Origin: Lateolabrax maculatus
Taxonomy: Eukaryota; Chordata; Actinopteri; Acropomatiformes; Lateolabracidae
Length of the DNA stretch: 64,000 nt
Assembly: GCA_031216445.1 (NCBI GenBank)
Contig: CM062202.1
Location: forward strand, 17,480,001-17,544,000
Direction: 5' to 3'
Shown here in pieces: positions 1 through 13,498 of this stretch. Each line of letters opens with the position of its first letter. The first letter of the stretch is position 1. The notes below the pieces were generated by a model. That model was not told the origin of the DNA. It made no database searches and saw only the letters and a list, made by a program, of their open reading frames with translations. The translations under genes were made by a program, and so were the position numbers.

Positions 1-3000
1 AGATGTTATTGAAAGTGACTATGAGCAAAAGAGGATGGCATGTTGTCATCACCCTTAAGGCTGATGTGTTGATTTGACCAGTTGATCTTGTATATTTTGT
101 CTTGTTTTATACAGATGTATGTAATACGGGATTGGAGAAGGCTCCGCCTTTAACGGCACTGCCATATTAACCATATTGAATGTGTGATTCTGAAGAGAGT
201 TGCTTGGGATTTCTAGCAACAGCATAGGAACCCCCAAACTATAACCGTCATCCAGTATTGTAAGTACTGTACTGGGTTTATATGAATCAAGCATGTTACA
301 AATGTCCTTAGGATGATGGGAGTTGAATTAAAGGTATAAACTGAGCAAGCATGCTGGCTAACCTCAAATGAACAAGTTGAACAAGCAAACCTTTCACAAA
401 GATGCATTTTTCAAATGCAAATAACTACACATTTCTAGATTGCCGTAAATTGAGAGCAAAACTTTCTTTTTTCACAAATGCTTAGCTGATGTTAAGTGAA
501 GCCATGGGAACTTAATCTCTCTGGTTTCTCAGAGGATTCAAGATTTTACTGCATCTGATAAAAGACACAGGTCTAATGAGCAGACAGTGTTGAAAATGTA
601 GTATACAGAAAAACACTGGTTTCCCAGGTTTAAAGGGACCATTTTAATGAATAACACTGTTTATTATGAACTGTTTGATCAAAACCACAGCATAGCAGCA
701 GCAGCAGTAACAGCAGGATGCATGGTGCAAACAATCACAGTATTTTCTTGACAAAGCCTTTTTGATTGAGTGGACTTTGTTGCCAGAGGGGAGCTCCAGT
801 GTGAGTTAGTTAGGTGGACAGCGGTGCCTCCAGAGATTCTTCAACTGGCTGAAAACAAAATATTTGAGCATGAGAAATCAACCAGTAATTGTCCCTTGCA
901 TTGGTGAACGCCGGAAGAAGGGCAGTAAGCAACAGGAGCAGCATAATTTCAATGCAAGCACAGATCCAAAGAATGGAGCATTATCAGTTAGAAGAGGTAT
1001 TAAAAGGATTTTGAGTCGACAGACGGCATGAGTATGTTGCTCAGGATGTCTGTTGACAAAAGCCAATCTTAGAATAATCATATAGGTTGGAAAACACACA
1101 ATGCAATGAGGGATTACTGGTGAAATTACAGGTCATTTTTTCTGTTTTACCTCCAAATAAAATGGTGGCTTATTTGGAAAAAACTGTTTTGTTCTCATCA
1201 TCTCACCGCATCTGTTTCTTGCCTAGTTGGACTTATTTTTACCAAATACCAATTACGTAATTATTTACTATTTACCTTTTTGTTGGCTTATGAATGCTGT
1301 AGCTGTATGTGAAATATGTCTGATATGACTTAAAGGTATGAGACAAAGGGATGCATTTATATACTTAAATAAATAATAAATTGGCTATAGAGGATTCAGA
1401 TTGTAACACGTCACAGCTTTTTGTTCAGTAACAGCATTGCTAAAACTTAAAAAGATTTTGATTACAGCACAGTTACTTTGATGCATTACTCTCAGTACTG
1501 GTGTTGGGATACATCTGAGGACGGGTTCCGTCTGGGACATGTGACCATCATCAAAAGAAAGCAGACTTATAAACATAAAAGTGAGTCCATTAACGAGAGC
1601 GACACTCTCAATCAGGACCCCTCCCCATGAGGTCAGGCTGTTTTTGATGTGTAATTATCCTTGCTGATACATTCACACTCAAACGTACCAACACAAGCAG
1701 GCACTGGGATGCACACTCAAAAACACTGTCCCCCACTCACACATTAGCAAATCCAAACCTACCTAATATGCGTGTTTGCCCACATTAACAGTTTTTTTTT
1801 TTACAAACACTAAACTCAGTGCAACTTTTTTGCATTAATGCTGACTCAATTGAACAATGCAAATGGGGCATAATTTGTGAGTCTATCTTATGATCTTAGT
1901 TCTATTTTAATGAAGTTATAACCTCACTAGGGACAGCCAAGTGACACAAGAAATAAAAAAGGAAATAAGCGAACATATGCTCTTTTACCACTGTTCATTT
2001 TTTCTCTTTCCCCCAACAAAGGAGAAGATTAATACATCAGATGTACAACTGTGTGTATGCATGTATATGAAAGTACTCACGTCTTTGTGCCTGCATGTGT
2101 ATTTGTGTGTGTACAAGCAGGTCTGTGTGTACGTTTGGGTGGATATGTTTATTTACATCGTTATGCCTCTCTGCACCGTAAGCATTTTCACTAATTATAG
2201 AGCAAACTTGTTGTCTGTTTGTAGAAACTTTATAGCTTTTATAAAAGAGTAAAGCTTTCCGGCTGCCCCTCTCCGTGGGCATTCGACCTAACGGGAACCT
2301 CCTCCTGCACTCTGACTCACTGAAAAGACAAAAGTTTATGCAGAAAACTTTCTTAAGTGTTTCAGAGAGCTGGGCTGGGAACATTGTGTCTAATTTGAAG
2401 AAAATGTGTATGTGTGTATGTATGTGTGTGCATTCATGTCTGTATCTCTTTGTGGTTGAGAGCTTGAAGGCATATCCTGCTGCTGGTAAATTACCCAAAG
2501 CAATGTGGTGTGGGGAGGAAGCAGTGGGAGGGAGTGGAGGAGAGGTGAAGTAGGAGATCGAGAGCGGAGGAGAGAAATGGAAAGACAGAGGAGTGATCAT
2601 TTGGAACCCCAGGTCTTATCAAACATTGTTAGTGCACCCTACTGCCTCTCATTTACAATCTTAAGTTTTTTTTTTCCCCCCTCTGAGGCGTACTCACATA
2701 CCAGAACCAGAAACACAAACACACTGATAAAAACACATTAGGAGAGACAGGCACACGGGAGCATACAATTCATTAGCAACACCAAGGAACATATTTCAAA
2801 ACAGACAGGTATGTAGAGCATATGGAAACAGAAGGACAATTTAGATTGTTTACTATTGTTACACCTTTCTACTTTATCTCCATACCACTGTATATACATT
2901 ACAGTATATTGTTTTACTGAACACACACAGCCCTATATGAGATTATACTATACAGGAGCTACATCTACAATAATGTGATTTACACAGACACAGGGTTACA

Positions 3001-3700
3001 CACACATCCTCAACCCGAGGTATAGGTAATACACACAGGTATTGGGGAAATGGCTAGTATTAATCCAACAAGGAAGTAACAGGGGACTTTCCCAGAATGC
3101 ATCACAGCATCTCACATCACTTCTATTGTTCCCAAGTGATCTGCTATACTGTGTTACAAATAAGCAAACTGTGGAATTTGTGTGTTTGTCTGTGTCACAG
3201 GGTATGTGGTTGTGCACATTAGAATATGTGTGTGTGTTATTCCCTGTAATAGTGTACACCATATAGTACCATTTACACTGCATTGCTTTCCGTGCACAGT
3301 AGGGATTGTATACCTTGCATGCAGCTCAATGAGAAATAAAACACATAAACGTGGCAGGTCCGGTGCTGTGTCTCTATATGGGTTTGCTAATAATGGGATC
3401 TGACGTGTGTCTGTATGGGGCTGAAAAGTTTGAAACATAAACAAGAAAAGTATGGTGATAAAAGTGTCAAAGTTATTCTGCCATTTTTACATATTTATAG
3501 TTTCCGGAGCCTCTTGTGATTTGTGTCTCTCTCCCTGTGGTGCTGTCTATGGTTCAACATTTTGTATAAAACCAGCATTTAAAGTCAAAGAAACATTACA
3601 GAGAACAGTTAAGATAGATAGAGAAAGTGAGACACCAACCAAAAGGAGTGAAGGAGAGAAACAGATAAACACACAATAGCAGTGATGACAAAGGATTTAT
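1..3700. other. Unannotated AT-rich intergenic sequence
   Basis: I see no exon, RNA gene or recognisable transposon here. Short degenerate GT/CA-rich patches occur near 2050-2130, 2400-2440 and 3180-3240, and pyrimidine runs near 2660. The overlapping open frames at about 1941-2600 on both strands are made of these GT/CA patches and are not credible genes. Confidence 0.6.
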
Positions 3701-3744
3701 AGGGAAAATCTGACATTCCTAGGTGGAGCGAACTACTCTGCCTA

Positions 3745-3880
3745 GAGTAGGATTTGGTGTTTTGCTCAAAGACACTGTCTCACATCTGGTAGTTGATGGA
3801 AAAACTGCAGGCATCTTGACATGTGAATTCCTGTTAAAAGGATGATAGCAAACCACTAGGCCGCTAGGTAAGTGACTAGA
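3745..3880 (-). repeat. Possible degraded tRNA-SINE-like repeat
   Basis: Read on the minus strand, this stretch contains a gagCAAAACAC-like core and a CACTAGGCCGCTAGG patch. These resemble the CAAGTGTCCTTGAGCAAGACACT core and the tRNA-like head of the two clearer SINE copies at 43.3 and 53.3 kb. The match is weak and broken, and no intact B box is visible. Confidence 0.3.
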
Positions 3881-5043
3881 GATACAAGGTCAATTCCGGT
3901 AACCCCAAAAGTGTGTTTGACAGAAAAATACATTACAAGATACAAGAATTGAAAGGAACCAGGAAAAGTAAATCAAATACACTGGGTAACACTGACATAT
4001 TGATTTTGAGATGAGGATGGGAGTTACAGTGAAAGGGGAGGAGAAGATGAGCTGAAGCAAAAGGAGGAGAGTAGAAAGGATAAATCATCTTGATTTGTAT
4101 TTGTTCCATGCCTGATGAAAACCAGACACAATTGTTCTCATAGACCATTCGTAATGATAATAAAATGAGCACTCATGCTGGTATATTTAGCTCTCACATA
4201 GTGTAGTGTAGTCTAGTCTATATATCCAGCCATACGTCCCTCTGCCCGTCTGTCTCTCTGTTTCTCTGATTTGTAAAATCCATTTTGTACTGAAAAGCAA
4301 ACAAACAGAAAAGGCTCTACGTTTAGAGCATATAGCCTTTATAATTGCAAATTTGTGGTGACATGAAATGGCCATCATCATTTCATGTTAGGTTTACACA
4401 ACAATGGTGTAACTCCTCCACTGTATGGTTTCTATTTTTGATGTGGCAAACCTAAGACCTACCTTCAGTCAAATTAATTTGTCGGTCATGAGTCAAAAGA
4501 TAAGAGTCTGCTGTCACACTGGTGTTTGGACAATGTGTTTGCATATAGCTAACCAAATATTTTGCTTTTTAACAGCAACTGGCAACTGTCAACCACATTC
4601 TCTAACTCTTCCAGGGAGATTCCAGATACCTCTACAGAGAGGCATCCTGGAGGTTTCTGATCTGATATCTGAACTGGCTCCTTTCAACTCAAAGTGAAGC
4701 AGTGCTACGCAAATCTCTTTCTGGATACCCGGGCTCATATGACAACCAGCAAAAAAGCCTTTTTTTGGCATTTGTATCTGCAATCTCAGTATTTTGGTCA
4801 GTACTGAAAGCTCATAACCACATGTGAAGGTTGGAACATAAATCGTCCTGTGCAACATTCACATTAAACTGGAGCAGCACCAACCCACCTGTTGACACAC
4901 ACACACCTTATCATCACTTATGATGCTTGTATGATACTTAAACTCCCTCATTTTGGGCAGCAACTTATTCCTAATTGTATTTGACAAAACAAATATTGCC
5001 ATAAAACATGTCTTGCCCTTAAAATCGTTATTGCTAAAAATAG
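3881..5043. other. Unannotated intergenic sequence
   Basis: No coding or repeat feature is recognised. A small perfect inverted repeat (ACATGAAATG / CATTTCATGT, 8-nt loop) sits at 4361-4388. Its significance is unknown. Confidence 0.55.
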
Positions 5044-5100
<57 letters not shown>

Positions 5101-5157
5101 GTCTATGTATCTTTCAGTCTATCTATCTATATATATATGTATATAAATATATATATG
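5044..5157. repeat. (TATC)n tetranucleotide microsatellite
   Basis: About 14 uninterrupted TATC units run from 5044 to 5100. A degenerate (TATC)/(TA) tail continues to about 5157. The open frame that reads repeated IYLS residues through it is a translation artefact. Confidence 0.98.
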
Positions 5158-7669
5158 ACATTACAAAACACCAACAGTTGTCACTTTTTATCTGGTGCAC
5201 CAATCCGCCTCTCCTCCGTCTTTGTCATCTTTTAGTCTATGGTCATATTTCCTTCCAAGGACGTTAGAGCATTTATTTGTTTGTACAGTTGTACTTGATG
5301 GAAAAGGCTTACTCTGTATGCCACCAAGTCTAGAGAGTCCAAGAAATCCAAGAAGCATGTAAGAAATTTTGTGAAGGGATCAGTTAAAATATTGTATTAT
5401 TGTAAAAATTCCTTTAGATGCTAATGAAGTCTTTCTTATTTGAATGCTCAGCTGCTCATATGCTACCCTAGACATAATCTGATAACACTTTGATACTAAG
5501 GAACGTTCCAAACCTATGCAACAAATGTGTACATATGAACCCGACCAAGTTAGGATGTATGGTCACGCAGGATACTTTCACAGAAAAGTCATATTTTCTT
5601 ATGAACCACGATGCTGGAGACCCAGTACAGCTATGCTTGGAGTCTTTGTCATGTGTGACATATGCTTATTATGAAAGGTTGTAGGCTGTCTAACCTGCAG
5701 CAAAGGGGATAAGGTAGAATAACCAACAACAGCATTAAAGGCATCTCTGATCAACGGAGTCAGAGTGTGGATTGTTAGATTATAAAGGCTGACTCGATGA
5801 CTTCTTTGAATCAGATAAGTGACTGTCAGAGCCACCTGATACTAATAAACTTACAGCTTGATTCACCTTAGTGCTATGCTAAGTCATGGCGATGAGGGTG
5901 AGAAGTTGGTTTCCTGACTGAAGAAGAGTTCCTGACTAAAGTGAAAACATACATAAATCAAAAACAGCAATTATGTCATTAATTGCAAAACCTTTATATA
6001 TGAAATGAGGAAAGAGAGAAAAGCTTTCAATTCTGCCCATTCAGATGGAATAAGGAGTATAGCTGAGAGAAAAAGAAAAAAGAAACTGCCGTAATAGACT
6101 GCTGATGTGGTGAATGATAGATCTGTTGAATGCCCATAAAACCTCTTTGGTGTAAATTGCTCCAGTTTCTTGAAGTTGCTCGAATCTCCAATCACCTTTT
6201 CCAACTCCAATTTTCATTTCCGCCTGTCCTTTTTTTTAAAAAACCGCTTCTCCTCTGTCCCCCATATCTTGCCCCAGTCTTTCTTCACCTCTTTTCTTCT
6301 CTACTATTACACGTCCTAATGAGAGCCAGTCTTCACAGAGAGAGGCACTGATGGCAGTGAGCGCCTATCGTTATATTTAGATCTAATTAAAGATCATTAT
6401 AATCTATCAGCACAATGGAGACCAGGCTGTGATGGAGTCGGAGGGAAGGGAATGGGAGAGAGGGAGGGAGGCGGGGAGTTAGGATGAGAGAAAGAGAAAG
6501 ATTGCGTGCAGGAGAAAGAGAACTTGAATGTGTCTCAGTCATTGACAATCTCAGACACCCCCCACAACCCCTATTGTTCCATAACTACCTCCTTGAATTC
6601 CCAATTATCAAAATGTGATTACAACACATTACAATGATTGTGACCCTTGTACAGGCACAAGAGCAAAAAGGAAAGGGAGGGGTGAGGATAAAGTATTGAA
6701 TAATGAGAGGTGTGTGAGAATAATGCTCTTCAGTCTTATTAGCATTAAGGAGGGCAATCCTTTGTATGGTGTTAAAATGTAATTGAATTAACATGGCTAA
6801 AGTTGTCAATTTAAAACATATACTGTATAAAATCAAATACTGTCAGAAAGTTATTCAAGTTTCCATCAGCAAAAAAGCATCTTAGTTATCTTTTTCACTG
6901 TACAAAAGAAGAGCTAAAGAATGCTTCCAAAAAAACCCACCACCTTTATATTTCCACAGTTGATTTTTCACAGTATAGCCTTAAGCTGACTGTGAAGTGA
7001 CAGAGAAATAGAGAAGCAGTGGCATTTGCCAAACTCTTTCCTGTATCAGTTGTAGTACTTCGGTTGGCATGGAATTGCTTTAAAAGCAATAGGAATGGGT
7101 ACAAATTTTACTGGCCATGTCTCATATTACTCTTTCTTATCAGTATTGGCTCTTGCCAGTAGCTTCATGGAGCTTATCGCAGCCATAGCCAACTCCTTTT
7201 CCCTTAAAATCCCAAACTGAAAGTATTATTGCTTTATTTGAAACTTTAGGCCACACAGAGGATTGCCAAAATGGTCTTTAATTGGAAATCAAAGAACTTA
7301 ATACATTCAGAAAACCTGTGGCTATTCCAACTTGGCATCTGAGTGGAAAGTAGGTTGTTACCTTGTTCTAATATTCCTATGAAAAGTAGGATGGATATTA
7401 TAATGTTGATCCCTGTAGCACTGTCCATGGTGCTGATAGTAGAAACTAGGGGGATTTTTTACACTTGCGCACACACACACACATGAAAAACACAAACACG
7501 CAAAATTGACATTTTGCTCAAAATGAACAAGTGAATAAAATGGTTATTACTTTTTTCCATTGCTTCCTTTAATATCAAGACAATTTGAATCAAATGTGCT
7601 AAAAAGCAGAGCAGCTTCATTCTTGTATTTCCTCTCTATCTGTACCGCATACAGCACATGCACACACCC

Positions 7670-7672
<3 letters not shown>
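5158..7672. other. Unannotated intergenic sequence
   Basis: No gene is recognised. Positions 6360-6430 contain a CTAATTAAAG homeodomain-type core followed by non-repetitive sequence and then a GA-rich stretch (6430-6510). This might be a conserved regulatory block, but conservation cannot be judged from one sequence. Confidence 0.5.

Positions 7673-7721
<49 letters not shown>
7673..7721. repeat. (CA)n microsatellite
   Basis: About 24 uninterrupted CA dinucleotides. A short open frame crossing it reads alternating His-Thr and is an artefact. Confidence 0.98.
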
Positions 7722-7722
<1 letters not shown>

Positions 7723-10700
7723 CAAGACACTTAAAGAGAAATCATGATGACTCTGTAAACACTAGCACTCTCTATGTTTGCCGACGTCTAACAAATCCTC
7801 TTATTTAAGCAATGTAATGACTGGAAATTAGTTTTTCATGCCCATTCCTTGTTCCCCTATTACCAGTGAATTATACAAACGTGTGTCAGTCCTTTATGCT
7901 AATAACGCGACTGCACGTTTGTGTACATGTTGTGCAAGTGACTAGTCTCTGAACTCGTGCAGCAGCTGGATGCTTGGCTAGGTTTAATTAGGCAGAAGCA
8001 GGCCTCTCATTTTGCACTTGTGCAACAAATTTCCACTTTCTTTAAGGTCAGTCATGGCTGTAGAGGTTTAACTTACACTCCTGCTGCTCTCCCTTTTTAA
8101 ATAATTTGCCTCTCTCACACTCAGTTTGCATCTGTTAGTGTGTGTTTGAGTATATTTGCATTTATGTGCATGCACAGTTGTCAGTGTATTCTGTACAACA
8201 ATGTGCACGATTGTCTCTCCCTCTCTTTGTGCGTGTGTGTGTTGCTCTTGTTATTGCTGCTGTTATCATCACCCCAAGGCTAAATGAATAAAACAAGGCC
8301 AAGAGAACAGGAGGATAAGAAGAAGAGGTAACACTGAAATATAGACAGCCCATACCGATACACACATATACACCGGTGTGCTACTTTCACTTTATCAGTC
8401 AGCATTTACAAACAGCTCTCAATGTTTCAGAAGTAAACTGTCAGAAGTGCCTGCGCTCAGAGGGAGAGAGAAAGTCAGATATGAAAACAGCATGGATACA
8501 GCAACTCATGGGGGAGTTTGAAAGAGGTTAGAGGTCACAGTCACAGTCTTGGTTATAGCTGACAAGTCATGGATTAGGAGAAGATCAAAGAAAGTGCAGG
8601 TTAGGAAAATCAAAAACACAAGATTAAACTTCATTACCTGTAAATACTTAATGGAATAGAGGCAGGAAGACAGAGATGACTCGGTGAAGGTAGAATGTGA
8701 AAGCAATAGAGTTTAAAAGTTTGAGGTGCTTCTGATTATGTATTTTTTAACCACTCTAAATTTCTGTTTTGTACTTTTTTTTTTTTTTACGATATCAATC
8801 ATATTCACCATCACAGAAAATGGGCCTCTCTTAAATAAATGAACAATGTAGGTTTATTTTATGGCCATTAGTTTAAATTACTTCAGCTTAATTTCTTACA
8901 AATCCTGCTACAACAGCCATGAACCTCAGCTGTTGTTGCTATGGAACAGAAGCCAGTCAGAGGTGCAAATCAGAGAGGTTTGTCATTTGCACGTTGTTAA
9001 TGTGAGCAAAAAGAAACTTCCCTCCTTCAACAGATGAATTAATCTTTCCACACAGTACACAAGCTTGAACCTTGTTACTTGAAACATGTTACTTTTGCCA
9101 AAGAACTAGGTATTTTCTTGTGCAGTTGCTCCTGGTTGAGTACATCATTTTACTGATGATTCAACCAGGAGAATTTCATGCCCTTTTTAGCTTTTAAAGT
9201 GCTCCACTGTCATTCATCAAATATTTTATATGCAGAAAACTGCATACTGAGACCTTCAGTACTTCTTCTGAGACCTAAGGCACAACTCTTTTCAAGCTGA
9301 CGCTGAGAAAGCATTCATTTTCCAGTTGGTAAGACGCATTAAAAGCCTGTGTTGCTGTTCTTCATCAAGGTGAAATGACAGAATGAGTGACAGTGACACA
9401 TTCTGTGGTATTACCTGCCTGTGTTCTTCTTAATTCACTCTTGTTTACTGCTATGCATATTAACAGTGTGATATGTGAGAAATGAAAGTGGCAACACCCT
9501 TCCTCACATAGCACTTCCACACAATCAAACCTATTCCCAAGATAGTCCCATCTTTTTTTCAAGCCTGACTTGGCATTTTAACTGGTGCCTATCTGTACAA
9601 TGAATGGCAGTGAAAACTATTCTTCCTACAATGGCAAAGGAAAAACAATACCTGTCTGTAAGTCCCATCCACGTTCCACCAACCTGCACCTCTCATGGAT
9701 ACTTCAAAAAGCCACAGACCTCTCACATCATTCATCCTACTTCTGTCCCTCCCTTTTACCCTCTTGCTCCAGACATCTTTACTGCGAGGAAGGGGGCATG
9801 CCGTTGTGCTTTTTGTTTCTCACCCTAGGAATTTATGTTCATGACTTCTGTCTGCTTTCGTCATCAGTCTGGATCCATCCCGCCTGTGTCTCATCTCTTC
9901 TTTTCAGGCTGTCTCTGGTTGAAGGGGTTGTCAAACTCTCACCACAATGGCAGTGCGAGATAGAATAAAAGACACGATGAAGAAAGAAAGCAGTATTTAT
10001 GTTTGTTAATTAGCAGAGCTCTAATGTGAGTTATGACATATCTAATTAATGCAGGGATACACACAGTAAGAAAAAGCACACATACTTGCATATGCACATG
10101 CACAGAGACACAGATGATTTGGCAGTTAACCAACATGTTTGGATCAGTCCATTGTGCGTGGGATGGATAAAGGGAAATCTAAAAAAAAAAAAAGATTAAT
10201 CTAACAAGCAGCAATTTGCTGTGTATTGAAATCGGAAACAGAAACAAGCACACATTATCAACTCTAATAATAAAAATATGAAATGGCTTTGTTACTTTAG
10301 TTTGAGTTGAGTCAACACTCTTGAGTGAGACACTGCAGGGGCCAAGAGCATGATTTAATATGTATGAACTTATGCATGCTCATTGGTTATTAGATACATG
10401 GACTGGGACGAACACACAGAGAGTTAAAAAGATACAGAGAGACAAGCAGGAAGAGGGGGAAAAGACAGAAGTGGAATTGTACTCCAGCGCTGACATGTAT
10501 GAAATAGATTGAATGGGGAACAGAAAGAACTGGGAGGTGAGTTAATGAGAAGAACAAAAGAAAAAGCAAACATCAAAACGCCTCAGACTACGTGTGAGAA
10601 TGAGAACAGGGTTGTCTCACCGCAAAATGAATTTATGTCTGTGTTTTTATGAACACGCCATTAAAGAGTAAATATGTGACAGCACTAATGGGCTATTGGA

Positions 10701-11964
10701 GCTCCCATCGCACATGATGGATGGAATTAAAGTAATTGCCTCTGTGTGTTTAAATCAATTATAGAACGCCGCTGCACAGAGACGTGACGAATTGCAAGGA
10801 GGGTCCTCACAACAGTCTTTCCTGTCTCTATGTGTGTGTGTGTGTTTGTGTGTGTATACTGTAATCTCACATCCTCTCATCTTCCTGAAATCCAAGAGCC
10901 GATGACCTTTTCCTGGGAATTATCTTTCCCTTTCATTTCACTTCATTGCCGCCTGTGGGATGAACTCCCATCCATATACTTCACCATGAGTATTCCTGTC
11001 ACTTGTACATGTTTATGGGTACAGTATGTTGAGCTGATGCGTGGATGTGTGCTCATGACTGCCTGTGTGTACATTTTTTGTACCTGTGCACATTAGGGAC
11101 TGGCATCAACTTGCTTCATCCAGTTCAGTGAGTTTCACATTTGAAGTTATTGCGTCCTGAGGGCAGGACTCAAGCTGACACAGTCATTTAAAACCAAACC
11201 TCTATGGACAGAGACCACTTTAGGTTGGAAATAATGCTCACTCCAAGTCCTGAGAGCTCAGCATTGTTCAAAGAGTAATGTTGCCACCCAAGGGTTCTGT
11301 ACATCCTTCTTGGAGAAAACAGTACTCATATGATTTAAATAAAAAAAATGAAAATTTAAACATATTCTGTGTAAAAAAGTATTTCTAAAAAAACAAAGCA
11401 TACATCATTTGTGACGTGTACATGTTGAGCATTTGGAGCTAATAAAAAGCTTTTGACTGAGCATATGGCTGGGAAACTAAAGTGATGTAACTAGCAGTAA
11501 TGTCATTACATTTTCAATGAGTAGTATGTACCCTGCCCAACATTTTTGTCCATGTCTGGTGTGTTGTCTTCCTAAATATACAGTAAATGGCATTTTGAAG
11601 GATTTCTAACAATACCAATAACATATTCCTTATATGATGCCTAATATTCAAGTTATCGGGGCATGAAGATGACTTAAATGTAAAAGACTCATTCAACACT
11701 GCAGACAACTGGCTTCAGTGCCTCTGTAACTGGGATCGTCACTGGCTCCCAGTGAAGCTCCGTGCCGTCATGTAAAAGAAAGCAGCTGGCAACTTTGTAT
11801 ACTATGCATCGATGGGTAACATGGTAGTTTTGAATACAAAAGTGATTTGGCAAAACACTTAACAGTAATGATATCTGATGATTTGTGGTTCTTTCTTTGA
11901 AAGAAATCATTAAATGAATGGTTCGTAATTTTAGTAAATATACCCACTTGCCGAGAGTGAGATG
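7722..11964. other. Unannotated intergenic sequence with candidate conserved blocks
   Basis: No exon is recognised. Non-repetitive, moderate-GC blocks at about 7855-8060 and 10615-10805 look different from the surrounding AT-rich DNA. Positions 10006-10053 carry two TAATTA-type cores about 40 bp apart. These are candidates for vertebrate conserved non-coding elements by texture only. The strong hairpin at 9129-9171 is listed separately. Confidence 0.45.
9129..9171. other. Inverted repeat / hairpin
   Basis: CTCCTGGTTGA (9129-9139) is perfectly complementary to TCAACCAGGAG (9161-9171). A further CATCA/TGATG pairing lies inside, separated by a small internal loop, with a 6-nt apical loop. The 11+5 bp stem is more ordered than expected from local AT-rich sequence. 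The stem is short for a microRNA precursor and there is no evidence of transcription. Confidence 0.7.
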
Positions 11965-12170
11965 AGCCCGAACCCGGCCAAGAAATAGTCTGGCACAAAA
12001 CCTCCCATAAAACCACAAAGTGTAATTTTTACACTTCAGTTTTTCATTGATTAGTATTTGTATTTCCCTGTTTCCAGTCCCTCTGCTAAATTCAGCTAAC
12101 CGGCGGCTGGCAGTAGCTTCATAGACAGGAGAGCGGTAACAGTCTTCTCATCTAACTATTGGCAAGACAA
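11965..12170 (-). repeat. Teleost dispersed repeat fragment
   Basis: On the minus strand the segment reads through TCTTCTCATC, a GGACTGGAAACAGGG core, AACTGAAGTGTAAAAA, GTGGTTTTATGGGAGG, TGTGCCAGACTATTTCTTGGCCGGG. I recognise this series from a high-copy non-autonomous repeat of percomorph genomes. I cannot name the Repbase family with certainty. Two open frames of 82 and 109 codons overlapping it on the minus strand are therefore not genes. Confidence 0.6.
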
Positions 12171-12570
12171 ACTTTAAGTTTAAGTTTAGGTTGTTCTAGT
12201 AATTATTCTTGTGATTAAAGAAATTGATCACATTCTACTGAATGACAAAATATCAACATGCATCTTTGATCATCAAAACATCTGATCATCAAACATTTAC
12301 CAAATTCTGGTATCTACGTTTCTTTCCTTCTGTCCCGGACTTTCTCAAGCCCTGCAGAGTTCAGTCCTTGTGGCGATCTTCTGGCCCAACGGTTTGCTGT
12401 GCAACATGGCTGCCATTGTGTTTTTTTTTTAACACATTCCTTTTCTTTGCCTATGCCTGTGTGTTTGCGTGTATGTGTGTGTCTGCATGTGTGTGACTCC
12501 TTTCACTCATCTGGAAGCAGCTTACTCCTCTGAGCTGCTTCGCTGGCTGCAATCCCAACCAAACCAAAGT

Positions 12571-12571
<1 letters not shown>
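12171..12571. other. Unannotated intergenic sequence
   Basis: AT-rich, with a GT-rich patch at 12455-12497. Nothing else is recognised. Confidence 0.5.
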
Positions 12572-12619
<48 letters not shown>

Positions 12620-12628
12620 CCCTCTCTA
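12572..12628. repeat. (CT)n microsatellite
   Basis: A CT dinucleotide run with a few TTT interruptions toward its 3' end. Confidence 0.97.
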
Positions 12629-13417
12629 ACCCCAAATCAAAACTGTCCGTCTTTCAATCTCTCCTCTCCATCCAGCTTTGTAACTCTATCTATCATTTCA
12701 TTTAACTTTCATTTCACTCTTCTTTCATTTCAACTCTAGTCCGTTTTTCAAAGTTATTTGAAAACATTACTTTTACCCCTTCTGGTTCAGCCCCTTCTCC
12801 TTCTTTCTGAAACCTGTTTATATAAGGTTAATCTGCCTTTGACAAAAGGATGCCCCTCTGCTTCTTTGGGTGTCTTGGAGAAGTTCTTTGAAAAATGTGT
12901 GGAAAGGATTAAGGTAAGACCCAGAGCCAGGACTAGCTCTTTCTATCTCTCTATACTCAACTCTTGAGCCCCCAAACACAGACAAACTGACGCACATAGA
13001 CTGGCCCGCCCTTTCTCTGTATTATACTTAACAAAACTTACTCAGTGAAACTCAGAGAGTCACATAACAAAACTTTTTGACATACAACCAACATCATGTA
13101 TCTGCAAGGTATATCACGTTTACTGTATGCACTGTGTGTGGATTTCTGTGTGTATATGAATCTTCCTATTTGATACTGTTCTCTAATAATATAATCGAAC
13201 AATGTCACGACACACAGTGTCTGGCACTAAATGTACAATGCTGACTTTGTACATTTTTTAAAGACCAGTAAGCTTAGACCAGCTGTATGACATAAATAAC
13301 TTTTTGCTCTCTCTGCAATAGAACAAAACATTGCCAGTGCACACAGTAATACAGGCAACATTATGCTTTTAGCTCAAATTACTGCTAACTTTTTCAATGT
13401 TTTGAGCACATAAAACC
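12629..13417. other. Unannotated intergenic sequence
   Basis: No gene or clear repeat is recognised in this AT-rich stretch. Confidence 0.5.
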
Positions 13418-13498
13418 AAAACTATCTGCGTGGCTAGAATCCACAAGGGGTAAGAAAGAAAAAAGCTAATTAATGTTAGGGTGAACTGTCCCTTTAAA
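13418..13498 (+). repeat. End of a teleost non-autonomous repeat
   Basis: The segment reads ATCTGCGTGGCTAGAATCCACAAGGGGTAAG and ends ...GGGTGAACTGTCCCTTTAA. That terminal motif closes a widespread fish repeat. The upstream boundary is unclear because the copy is degraded. Confidence 0.45.

Noticed and set aside
2037..2600. 187-codon minus-strand frame
   Set aside because: Dominated by His/Thr/Ile from GT/CA-rich patches. No recognisable domain and no splice or promoter context.
11689..12018. 109- and 82-codon minus-strand frames
   Set aside because: They overlap a recognised dispersed-repeat fragment (11965-12170) and adjoining AT-rich sequence.
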